DNA from: DAIRDK01 sp035403225
Lineage (GTDB): Bacteria > Bacteroidota > Bacteroidia > Bacteroidales > FEN-979
Direction: 5' to 3'
Assembly: GCA_035403225.1 (NCBI GenBank)
Contig: DAONET010000039.1
Location: 1 to 20,456, forward strand
Length of the DNA: 20,456 bases
Position 1 is the first letter of the stretch. Each line of letters opens with the position of its first letter. A program made the translations under genes and the position numbers. Under the pieces are notes generated by a model. The model did not search any database, was not told the origin of the DNA, and saw only the letters and a list, made by a program, of their open reading frames with translations. Positions 1 to 7,469 of this stretch are shown in pieces.

Positions 1-74
1 GATATTTTTCTATCTGCATTCATCAGAATAAAAGTACATCTTTTCAAGGAAAAACGGAAGCGAAAAGGCAGGAT

Positions 75-2210
75 TCATGGTCGGTGACGGACGGGGAGGG
101 TGTTAAGGATGACGGCCATGATGTTGATAAGCACCAGGAACAGCAGGGCGTATTTGATGCCGGTGAGGGGAAGCAGTACGATGGGGACGAGGAAGGCTCC
201 CAGAGCCGATCCGGCGAGGTCAGCGGCATAGTTGCGGGAGGCAGCACGCATGATCTCACCGCTGCTGACGGCTGTCGCGACGGTATATTGCATCCCCAAG
301 AGCAGCGAGACAGCCAGGGTAGCCGGAAAGAGAAGGGCAAAGAGGGCGCCGGAGCTCAGCATGCCGGCGCTGATGGCCGAGATCAGTCCGAGCATGAGGA
401 GGGGCATCACCGACATGAACGCCAGGAGCAGGAGGTAGCTTCGCCGGGAAGGCTCCGGAAACAATCTCCCTGCCAGCCACGGACCGGCCGAGAGTCCCAG
501 CATAAAGAGGGTGATCACCACTCCTGCTGTGCTGAACACATAGCCAAAAGCAACCTGGAACGACAACATGATAATGAGTTCCAGCGAGGCGCCGGTGAAC
601 CCGCCGGCGAACACCCCGGCGCTGATGCGGTTCAGCACGAGAAGGAGGAAGACGAGCACCAACATGATGACGGTGAAAATAGCCGGCCAGGGGATCCTGA
701 AATGACTCAGCCAGTACGACAGTTGATGCAGATAGATCACCGGATGGAAGTCATGATTGACCTCGTTGACGGGAGGAAGGTTGTTCAGGATGAAGGCAGC
801 CCGGTCACGGAGGAGGTTATCGTCGATATAAAAACTGTTCACGTACTCATTAGCGGGGACGCGGGCGTCGGCCAGCGAGCCGATATTTAACGACATAGGC
901 CGGTCGGAGGCCAGAAACCAGTTCCGGGAGCCGGGGACAATGGCCACGTGGCTGAATACCGATTTGAGCGACAGCCGGAGAATGGCATTCATCCTTCCCG
1001 CTTCCGGACTGATATAATCGGCGGTGGTGGGAAGGCTGAACATCACGACGCCGGCGGGTCCGAGGTGCTTTTTCAGAATCCGGAAAAACTCCACGGAATA
1101 GAACCTGTTCAGCTGAAGCGTGGATGGCTCAGCGGCATTGATGAGCATGACATCATACTGCTGCCGGGAATGATGCAGAAAGAGGCGTGCATCCTGCTGA
1201 AAGACGAACACGCCCGGGAGACGGGCGTTCCCGATGCTTTGCCGGGCCCGGGAGGCGAGCACGGGATTGATCTCGAGATAATCGACCGTATCGGGACGGT
1301 ATTTCAGGATCTCGTTGATGGCGCCGGAAAGGCCGCCGGAGACCAACAACACCCTCTTCGGAGCCGGGTGCTGCAGCATGGCGAAATGTACGCTTTCCTC
1401 CGCCCGGATCACATCACCCGTGGAAAAGAGAAGCATCCCGTCGCCATAATAGTTCAACTGCTCACCCAACCGGGTAATGGTCACCTTCCCGTAAGGAGTA
1501 TCCTTATCCAGCACCACCTCCTGATCGCGATAGGTGGCCCGGCGTGTACGCTCTTCGAACGGGAAAAGGAAGAAGAACAAGGCGAGGAGCAAGAAACAGG
1601 CGGCGCTGATCACTCCGGTAAGCCACCGGAACCGCAGGAACGCAAAGAGGATGACGATGACGATGTAGATCACGAAAAAGATGCGAAGAGCGCCCAACGG
1701 ATTCAGGAGCCACAAGACGATAAAGTTGGCCAGCGCTCCACCCAGCAGTCCCCCGAACGATTCCACGGCATAGGCCATCCCCGGAGCCTTTGACTCACCG
1801 TCGTCGCGCAGCATCAAGGTAAGCGAGATAAAGAGATAGCCATTCACCAGGCAGAACGGCAGCAGGGCCATGAACGAGGAGAACAGGATCTCCCGTAATC
1901 CCGTCATGGTACCATAGGGGAAGGCCGTCACCCGCCACATATCCAGTTTGAAGATGGTCAGGATCGGGATGACGGCGAGCAGGATCAGCAGGAAGAAGAT
2001 AAAAGCGTCTCTCCCCTTTTTCACGGGGAATGCATGAGCGAGCCAGGCGCCGGCGCCGGTAAGCAACAGCCAGAATCCCATCACGGTCCCCAACGCCAGC
2101 TCATTCCCATTGAACAGGGAAAGAAACTCCCTGATGAGGAAGATCTGAGCGGGGATGGAATAGGCTCCCAACCCTGCCAGCGCCACCAGTGTCGCAATTC
2201 TCTTACGCAT
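75..2210 (-). CDS. Polytopic membrane protein with embedded spermidine-synthase-like (aminopropyltransferase-fold) domain
   Basis: 711 residues in three parts. Residues 1-220 hold several hydrophobic membrane segments, 225-500 form a soluble Rossmann methyltransferase-like domain of the spermidine synthase family, and 505-711 hold more membrane segments. This is the layout annotated as fused MFS/spermidine synthase. Family features visible: a PYGKVTITR entry strand (239-247), a DG..LFS..D loop (257-266), the SAM-type glycine loop SGGLSGA (291-297), the acidic end of the next strand LEINP (312-316), and QQDARLF (338-344). The catalytic segment reads INAAEP (357-362), where true spermidine synthases have D-x-x-D-P, so both acids are changed (Asp to Asn, Asp to Glu). 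It may therefore not make spermidine; the substrate is unknown. The ATG at 2210 is the first in frame. It is divergent from the Memo-AMMECR1 gene, 127 bases away. Family confident, function not. Confidence 0.85.
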   Translation of the reverse strand: MRKRIATLVALAGLGAYSIPAQIFLIREFLSLFNGNELALGTVMGFWLLLTGAGAWLAHAFPVKKGRDAFIFFLLILLAVIPILTIFKLDMWRVTAFPYGTMTGLREILFSSFMALLPFCLVNGYLFISLTLMLRDDGESKAPGMAYAVESFGGLLGGALANFIVLWLLNPLGALRIFFVIYIVIVILFAFLRFRWLTGVISAACFLLLALFFFLFPFEERTRRATYRDQEVVLDKDTPYGKVTITRLGEQLNYYGDGMLLFSTGDVIRAEESVHFAMLQHPAPKRVLLVSGGLSGAINEILKYRPDTVDYLEINPVLASRARQSIGNARLPGVFVFQQDARLFLHHSRQQYDVMLINAAEPSTLQLNRFYSVEFFRILKKHLGPAGVVMFSLPTTADYISPEAGRMNAILRLSLKSVFSHVAIVPGSRNWFLASDRPMSLNIGSLADARVPANEYVNSFYIDDNLLRDRAAFILNNLPPVNEVNHDFHPVIYLHQLSYWLSHFRIPWPAIFTVIMLVLVFLLLVLNRISAGVFAGGFTGASLELIIMLSFQVAFGYVFSTAGVVITLFMLGLSAGPWLAGRLFPEPSRRSYLLLLAFMSVMPLLMLGLISAISAGMLSSGALFALLFPATLAVSLLLGMQYTVATAVSSGEIMRAASRNYAADLAGSALGAFLVPIVLLPLTGIKYALLFLVLINIMAVILNTLPVRHRP

Positions 2211-2238
2211 CGCATGATAAAATTAGGAGTTTATTCCT

Positions 2239-2246
2239 TACCTTTG
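2239..2246 (+). promoter_or_regulatory. Candidate Bacteroidota -7 promoter element for the Memo-AMMECR1 gene
   Basis: TACCTTTG matches the Bacteroidota sigma-ABfr consensus TAnnTTTG at every fixed base. It lies in the divergent intergenic region and would start transcription near 2253, leaving an untranslated leader of about 85 bases before the ATG at 2338. I see no good TTTG -33 element at the expected distance upstream, so this is tentative. The rest of 2211-2337 shows no recognisable riboswitch or strong hairpin. Confidence 0.35.
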
Positions 2247-2337
2247 TGTTTAGCAGGATCGAAATTCCCGGTCATGGGAGAAACGAAGCCGATTCTACGG
2301 ATTGTTGGTTGTGGTCGTACCATGAGGGACAGAAGCC

Positions 2338-3882
2338 ATGAAAAAACAAAGCAATCTTTTATCGTCATTTCTTATCACCATTTTTATGTTAGGATTTCAT
2401 TCCGGATGTTCCTCTCAGGAGGGAGGGTCATCCTCGCAGAAGACCGACCGGAAGCCGGTGGCAGCGGGGCGTTTTTATTCATCCGACTCCGCAGAACTGA
2501 AAGGCGACCTGGAAGCGCTTTTTCAGAGTGCACAACCCCGGACGATGAAGGATGTCATTGCCATCATCGTTCCTCATGCCGGTTATGTTTTCTCGGGCGG
2601 AGTGGCGGCCAGCGGGTACAACCAGATCGATCCCGGCAAGCAATACGATAATGTGTTTGTCATCGCCTCCAGCCACACGGCCTCTTTCATGGGCGCTTCG
2701 ATCTACAACAAAGGCGATTATATCACTCCGTTGGGCTCGGTCCCCGTGAATATTGAGCTGGCCAATGACCTCATCAAGTCCGACCCGGTGTTCTCGTTCA
2801 ATCCCGACGCCGATCGAACCGAGCACAGTGTGGAGGTGCAGGTCCCGTTCCTGCAATACCATCTGAAGAAACCATTCAAACTTGTCCCTATCGTCCTGGG
2901 GACACAGTCGGAGAAGACCTGCGAACGCATCGCAAAGCTTCTGAAGCCGTATCTCGGGGGCAACAACCTCTTCATCATCAGCTCGGATTTCTCGCATTAT
3001 CCTGCTTACCGTGACGCTATCACGGCCGACAAGGCGACCTGCGATGCCATTGTTCACGGGGATCCGGCAGGACTGGCTCAGTTCCTCGACGACTACCGGA
3101 TCAAAAACGTTTCCAATCTCGTCACCAACCTCTGTGGCTGGACTTCCGTGACGACCTTGCTTTATATGATAGCCGGAGATCCTTCGCGGAAGTTAAGCCC
3201 CGTCGAATACAAAAACTCGGGCGACTCAAAGTATGGCGACAAGCAGCAGGTAGTCGGTTACTGGGCTATTGCCCTGACCCAGGTCATTCCACAGACATCG
3301 TCATCACCGACTTTTGAATTCAGTCATCAGGAGAAAGCGATCCTGCTGAAAATCGCGCGGAACACCATTGAGCAGTATATCCCCGAGCACCGGTTGCCGA
3401 AGATCGACACCACCGGGTTCACCCCGAACCTGAAACTCCACGCGGGCGCCTTTGTCACCCTGAAGGAGAACGGAAACCTGCGAGGTTGCATCGGCCGGTT
3501 TACCTCCGATATCCCGTTGTACGAAGTGATCCAGGAGATGGCCGTAGCCTCCTCGACCCAGGATACACGGTTCTCCCCTGTCAGACAGGAGGAGATCAAA
3601 GACCTGGAGATCGAGATCTCGGTGCTCTCCCCGATGAAGAGGATCTATTCTCCGGATGAGATCATCCTGGGCAAACACGGCATCTACATCAAACAGGGAT
3701 GGAGCTCCGGCACCTTCCTGCCCCAGGTGGCCACCGAGACCGGGTGGGACAAAGAGGAATTCCTCGGACATTGTTCGCGCGACAAGGCAGGCATTGGCTG
3801 GGATGGCTGGAAATCCGCCGAGCTGTACATCTATGAAGCGCTGGTGTTCTCCGAAAAAGAGGTCAGCGGCGGCAAAGATTGA
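2338..3882 (+). CDS. Memo-AMMECR1 fusion lipoprotein (AmmeMemoRadiSam system proteins B and A in one chain)
   Basis: 514 residues. The N-terminus is a charged stretch, a hydrophobic core (residues 7-20) and a Cys at 24 followed by SSQE, which looks like a lipoprotein signal, although His at -3 makes the lipobox imperfect. Residues 38-318 are a Memo domain: GRFYSSD (44-50), VPHAGYVFSG (78-87), SSHT (111-114), EHSVEVQ (162-168), SSDFSHY (215-221) and NLCGWTS (264-270). H80, H113 and C266 appear to match the metal-binding His/His/Cys set described for human MEMO1. Residues 330-510 are an AMMECR1 domain with its hallmark LRGCIG (381-386) and EIEISVLSP (424-432). Families with these names co-occur with a radical SAM protein, which is absent here. 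A GAGGG nine bases before the ATG supports the start. The 3' end overlaps addB tail to tail by 20 bases. The biochemical role is unknown; the domain calls are strong. Confidence 0.9.
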   Translation: MKKQSNLLSSFLITIFMLGFHSGCSSQEGGSSSQKTDRKPVAAGRFYSSDSAELKGDLEALFQSAQPRTMKDVIAIIVPHAGYVFSGGVAASGYNQIDPGKQYDNVFVIASSHTASFMGASIYNKGDYITPLGSVPVNIELANDLIKSDPVFSFNPDADRTEHSVEVQVPFLQYHLKKPFKLVPIVLGTQSEKTCERIAKLLKPYLGGNNLFIISSDFSHYPAYRDAITADKATCDAIVHGDPAGLAQFLDDYRIKNVSNLVTNLCGWTSVTTLLYMIAGDPSRKLSPVEYKNSGDSKYGDKQQVVGYWAIALTQVIPQTSSSPTFEFSHQEKAILLKIARNTIEQYIPEHRLPKIDTTGFTPNLKLHAGAFVTLKENGNLRGCIGRFTSDIPLYEVIQEMAVASSTQDTRFSPVRQEEIKDLEIEISVLSPMKRIYSPDEIILGKHGIYIKQGWSSGTFLPQVATETGWDKEEFLGHCSRDKAGIGWDGWKSAELYIYEALVFSEKEVSGGKD

Positions 3883-6751
3883 TATACGGGCACTTTTTAC
3901 AGGTATCGGGATTATCCGTCTGCCTGAACGGTACCGAGAAGTCAAAGACAGCCTCCAGGATGGCATTCATCGCATCTTGAAAGTGATGGCGGGTACCGGC
4001 CGTGACGGTTGACGTGGCTTTTCCGTCTTCATCATCGGGGAAACTGACTTCCAGCTGTCCGCCATTGAGGGATTTCAACGGCAGGATGGCTGCCGAGCAG
4101 GGATGATCGCCAAAGGTTCCGGGGAGCAGGAAGGCATACATGAGTAACTGAAAAGCCATGTCTTTGTCGGGATCCATCACCAGATCATCCCAGTCCTCAA
4201 TCACTAGATTTTTTTTCACGACGGATCCCGTTTTATAATCGATGATCCGCAGGAAATCTCCGATTCGTTCCACCCGGTCGATGAACCCTTTCAGGTTCAC
4301 GGAGAGATCAGCCCCCTCCACCTTGATCAGGGTGGATGATGGCACCCGCGTCTCGGTGCCCATCAGGGTGTTAAATGGCGCCCTGGCGTCCTGCATCTCC
4401 GTCTTGTTCTTTTCAAAACCGAGGAAACGGCGAACGATCATCCGGGCCACATTGACCAGCAACAGGTTCTTTCCGAAGTTCACATCCGACCCTTTGTATT
4501 TCTGATCGAAGCTCTGCAGCACCGTGTCATCGGCCAGCTTGAGCATCTGCTGGTATGCTTCCGGCGTCAACGGTTTCCCTGTGAAAGGCTCGAAGAGCGT
4601 AGCCAGCGTGCCGTGGATGGCTTGTCCCATGATGGCCGGATCGATGGTCTCGGCCAGCTCTTCCGACTCCCTGATCCCTGCCAGTTCCTGCAGGTAGAAT
4701 TTCAGCGGGCAGTTGCGGAAGGCATTGAGCGAGGTGGCGGAGAAGCCTGTCTGTGCCTTTTGCATCATCAGTTTTCTCACCTCTTCATCTTTCTCCACGC
4801 TGATGACGGGGATCGTCTGTCCCTTCACCTGTCCGGATGCCAGCAACGACGAAGTGATCCTGATGCCGGGATTTCCCGCTGACAGCTCTTGCTCAATCTG
4901 CCGGAGAAAACGGCTCTTATCCCCTCCTCCCAACTCCGTAGCTTCCGTGGTATAGAGGATCCAGACGTTTTCTGCGCGTTGGAGGAGACGGTAGAAATGA
5001 TAGGCATAAACGGCATCTTTGTGCCGGTAGGTAGGCAGTTCGAAGTTGCGTTTTATGTCGAACGGGATGAAAGAAGGGGTGATCTTCCCCGCCGGCAGCA
5101 GATCTTCGTTGCAGGAGAGGAGGATGACGTTTTCAAAGTCGAGGGTACGTGTCTCGAGCATCCCCATGATCTGGACGCCCCGCAACGGCTCCCCGGAGAA
5201 AGGCAGGCTGGTGCTTTCCATGACCTGCCTGAAAAGCTGGTAGAATGTTTGCAGCGAGAGATCAGCATGAGTCTCTTCGAGGATCGTTGACAGTTGATGA
5301 AATATCCGGGTAAAGGAGAAGAGATACTCCATCTCGAGCCGGTTATCAGCACCTTCGCAGCCGGGATCAGGCTGCATCAGTCCCATGCGGAGTGATTCGA
5401 TGACAGACCGGAACGCAGTCAGGGCATCCTGCGGAGTACTCCAACGGGTAAACAGCGCCTCGAGGAAGCCGGGGTCAGGCCTGAAAAGGTCCGCCGTCTC
5501 CCGGACGAGTTCTTCTTTCCCAATGAAGATCCTGCTTCCCTGTCTGATTTTCTCGATGGTCTCATCGAAGGCATACCGGTTGTTGCCGGTCATGGCAGCG
5601 TTCATCTCCTGTACCATGGGATGACGCAGCACGCTCAGCACATCTTTATAATAGAATTTCTCCGCTTTCGACGATCGCAGGTTGCTGAACTTCCCGGTAT
5701 TCAGCTGCAGGCGGAAGATGAGTTCGAAGAGATCGGCCAGCGGCGTCTGTTTCAGAGCCAGTCCGGCGGTGATGTTCATGGCAGTCACCTCTTCCGGGAT
5801 CGAATTCAGCAACGGATTCAGTAACGACGGGTCGAGCAGGACTACCGCCGTAGCTTCGGTGGCTTTCCCTTTCCGGGCCAGCTCCTGCAGCAGGCTTCCG
5901 CAGAACTTAACCTGCCCGGCCGCATCGGGAGATCCGATGACCTGTATGTTTTTCTGTCCCGAAGCGAAATCATCACTCACCCAACGCACCTCTTCCGACG
6001 GCCATTTCCGGATCCATTCGCGCAGGAATGTCCCAGCCTCCTGCATCTCGTTATTGAGGTACCATGGGTCTGCATCCCAAAGCAGGGTGGCTTTTTTATG
6101 GAGTCTGAGCTCGGAGATAATAACCTCTTCGGCCCGCGTCAACGCATTAAAGCCGGTAAAAACAACCTGTTTCCAGGGAATACGGTATACCTCCTCGCGA
6201 ATGTTACCGGCAGCATGACGGAAGATCAGTCCCTGCCAGCCTTTCCGTGACGAGAGCAGCTTCGACGAGAGCTGATGATAGTAGGCCTCCAACGAATGAT
6301 AAAAGCGGAGGTATCGGGTCTCGAACTCTGTCAGCGGCTGGTTTTCCAGGTTCCATAAGCTCAGCACCCTGGCCTCATCCAGGTAACTGAATAACTGATG
6401 CGGGTCTGTCAGACAACGGTCGATCTCGTTAAAATCGTTCAGCAGCTGTGGCGCCCAGTGAAGGAATTCTTCAAAAGGCTGCGCGTTCTCCTTCTCCACT
6501 TCCTGATGAACCGCATAAAGATCAAAAAGCAGCGAGAGCGGTTCCGCCTCCCGGAGGCCGCTGATCTCGGTGATGAAATCTTCCACAGCAAAGATCACGG
6601 GCGACCAGCAGACCTTGCCGGCATATTCCGCCATGAACCTCCGGAGAAACAACCCTGCACGCCGGTTGGGCAACACCACGGCCACATCAGAGAGCTCCGT
6701 GCCATAGGTGTTCACCAGGTATTCCGCTGTTTTTTCGAGGAACTGTTTCAC
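3863..6751 (-). CDS. addB: AddB-like subunit of the AddAB double-strand-break helicase-nuclease (PD-(D/E)XK nuclease with Fe-S cluster)
   Basis: 962 residues from the GTG at 6751. The N-terminus (VAVVLPNRRAGLFL) is the Bacteroidota AddB form of an inactive helicase fold: no Walker A motif is present, so ATP hydrolysis should come from AddA alone. A helicase-like motif V region, GMLETRTLDFENVILL, lies near residue 530. The C-terminal RecB-family nuclease has His in GQAIHG (713), Asp in GFIDR (825) and IDYKTG (D838, K840), so it looks catalytically intact. Four cysteines, one before the nuclease (FRNCPLKFY, C681) and three at the very end (C951, C954, C960 in CKKCPYINLC), match the AddB Fe-S cluster staple. 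I chose the GTG because it forms a GTGA overlap with the murU stop and puts the conserved KQFLEKTAEYL right at the start. An ATG at 6793 would add 14 residues and a 46-base overlap. Confidence 0.87.
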   Translation of the reverse strand: MKQFLEKTAEYLVNTYGTELSDVAVVLPNRRAGLFLRRFMAEYAGKVCWSPVIFAVEDFITEISGLREAEPLSLLFDLYAVHQEVEKENAQPFEEFLHWAPQLLNDFNEIDRCLTDPHQLFSYLDEARVLSLWNLENQPLTEFETRYLRFYHSLEAYYHQLSSKLLSSRKGWQGLIFRHAAGNIREEVYRIPWKQVVFTGFNALTRAEEVIISELRLHKKATLLWDADPWYLNNEMQEAGTFLREWIRKWPSEEVRWVSDDFASGQKNIQVIGSPDAAGQVKFCGSLLQELARKGKATEATAVVLLDPSLLNPLLNSIPEEVTAMNITAGLALKQTPLADLFELIFRLQLNTGKFSNLRSSKAEKFYYKDVLSVLRHPMVQEMNAAMTGNNRYAFDETIEKIRQGSRIFIGKEELVRETADLFRPDPGFLEALFTRWSTPQDALTAFRSVIESLRMGLMQPDPGCEGADNRLEMEYLFSFTRIFHQLSTILEETHADLSLQTFYQLFRQVMESTSLPFSGEPLRGVQIMGMLETRTLDFENVILLSCNEDLLPAGKITPSFIPFDIKRNFELPTYRHKDAVYAYHFYRLLQRAENVWILYTTEATELGGGDKSRFLRQIEQELSAGNPGIRITSSLLASGQVKGQTIPVISVEKDEEVRKLMMQKAQTGFSATSLNAFRNCPLKFYLQELAGIRESEELAETIDPAIMGQAIHGTLATLFEPFTGKPLTPEAYQQMLKLADDTVLQSFDQKYKGSDVNFGKNLLLVNVARMIVRRFLGFEKNKTEMQDARAPFNTLMGTETRVPSSTLIKVEGADLSVNLKGFIDRVERIGDFLRIIDYKTGSVVKKNLVIEDWDDLVMDPDKDMAFQLLMYAFLLPGTFGDHPCSAAILPLKSLNGGQLEVSFPDDEDGKATSTVTAGTRHHFQDAMNAILEAVFDFSVPFRQTDNPDTCKKCPYINLCRR

Positions 6752-7467
6752 CGGGTCATGTTTTCGGGTTGTGATTTTCCTGCATCTTTCCATACCGGAC
6801 TCTCATCCAGGTACCCCTGGACCGGCTGTTCCTGACAGAGACGCAAATAAAGATCTGTGAGAGAAAAACGGCCGGTCTCGGTGATCAATGTAAAGATCTC
6901 CGGACTCATTGCCTGTATTCCACTGAATGCCAGACTATTATATTTTTTTCCGGGTCGCATGATGCGTTGTTCCCCCGTCGCGCGGTTCATCCATCCGCAC
7001 AACTGCATCCGGTCGTCAAAGAGCAGATAACGGGAGGTCTGACGATCACGTACAGCCAGCGTGGCCAGTGGTTTCGCTGCCAGTTGGACGCGGAGCATGG
7101 ACGAGAGGTCCATGTCCGACAGCACATCCACATTCCTGACGATGAAGGCATCGCATCCGGTGAGCAGGCCGGCAGCCTTTTTCACTCCTCCGCCTGTTTC
7201 CAGGAGCAGGTCGGTCTCATCGGAAATCGAAATATCCATGCCGAAATTCCCGTTCTCTTCCAGGTATTGTCTGATCTGGTCTGCAAAATGATGAACATTG
7301 ATGACCACTTCGTTAATTCCGTGTCGCCGCAGGTGACGCAACGAGTGTTCGAGGAGGGTAACGCCATCCACCTCGAATAATGCCTTCGGGTGACTGTCGG
7401 TAAAGGGTTTCAACCGGGTCCCCAGTCCTGCCGCGAGGATCATCGCCTTGATATGATAGCTTCTCAT
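6748..7467 (-). CDS. murU: MurU-like sugar-1-phosphate nucleotidyltransferase (probable MurNAc-1-phosphate uridylyltransferase)
   Basis: 239 residues, the full length of a single-domain NTP transferase. The signature AAGLGTRLKPFT (12-23) followed by HPKAL (26-30, K28 likely binding the phosphates) forms the nucleotide-binding loop; ETGGG (90-94) and RNVDVLSD (111-118, with Asp for metal) complete the active site. By sequence alone it could be a mannose-1-P or glucose-1-P nucleotidyltransferase. The uridylyltransferase call rests on the gene 2 bases upstream, an AmgK-like sugar kinase: in Pseudomonas the AmgK-MurU pair turns recycled MurNAc into UDP-MurNAc, bypassing MurA/MurB and the fosfomycin-sensitive step. 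The short length without an acyltransferase domain argues against GlmU. The ATG at 7467 follows the kinase TGA after two bases; M9 is an alternative start. The stop overlaps the addB GTG start by four bases. Confidence 0.78.
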   Translation of the reverse strand: MRSYHIKAMILAAGLGTRLKPFTDSHPKALFEVDGVTLLEHSLRHLRRHGINEVVINVHHFADQIRQYLEENGNFGMDISISDETDLLLETGGGVKKAAGLLTGCDAFIVRNVDVLSDMDLSSMLRVQLAAKPLATLAVRDRQTSRYLLFDDRMQLCGWMNRATGEQRIMRPGKKYNSLAFSGIQAMSPEIFTLITETGRFSLTDLYLRLCQEQPVQGYLDESPVWKDAGKSQPENMTR

Positions 7468-7469
7468 GG

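Noticed and set aside
1..74. AT-rich end with a short AAAAG/CTTTT inverted repeat that might be a terminator
   Set aside because: The stem is only five A/T-rich pairs with no following T-run in the right place; the region is too short to judge.
84..1793. Long plus-strand open frames (84-890 and 948-1793) opposite the spermidine-synthase-like gene
   Set aside because: The predicted proteins are low-complexity, rich in H, E, D, G, Q and R, with no known motif; they mirror codon bias of the well-supported minus-strand gene.
2218..2225. Minus-strand TAATTTTA resembling a -7 element for the spermidine-synthase-like gene
   Set aside because: It misses the final G of the consensus and would start transcription almost on the start codon.
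6748..7467. Reading the nucleotidyltransferase as GlmU or mannose-1-phosphate guanylyltransferase
   Set aside because: There is no left-handed beta-helix acyltransferase domain, and its kinase neighbour fits the AmgK-MurU route better. The substrate is still an inference.
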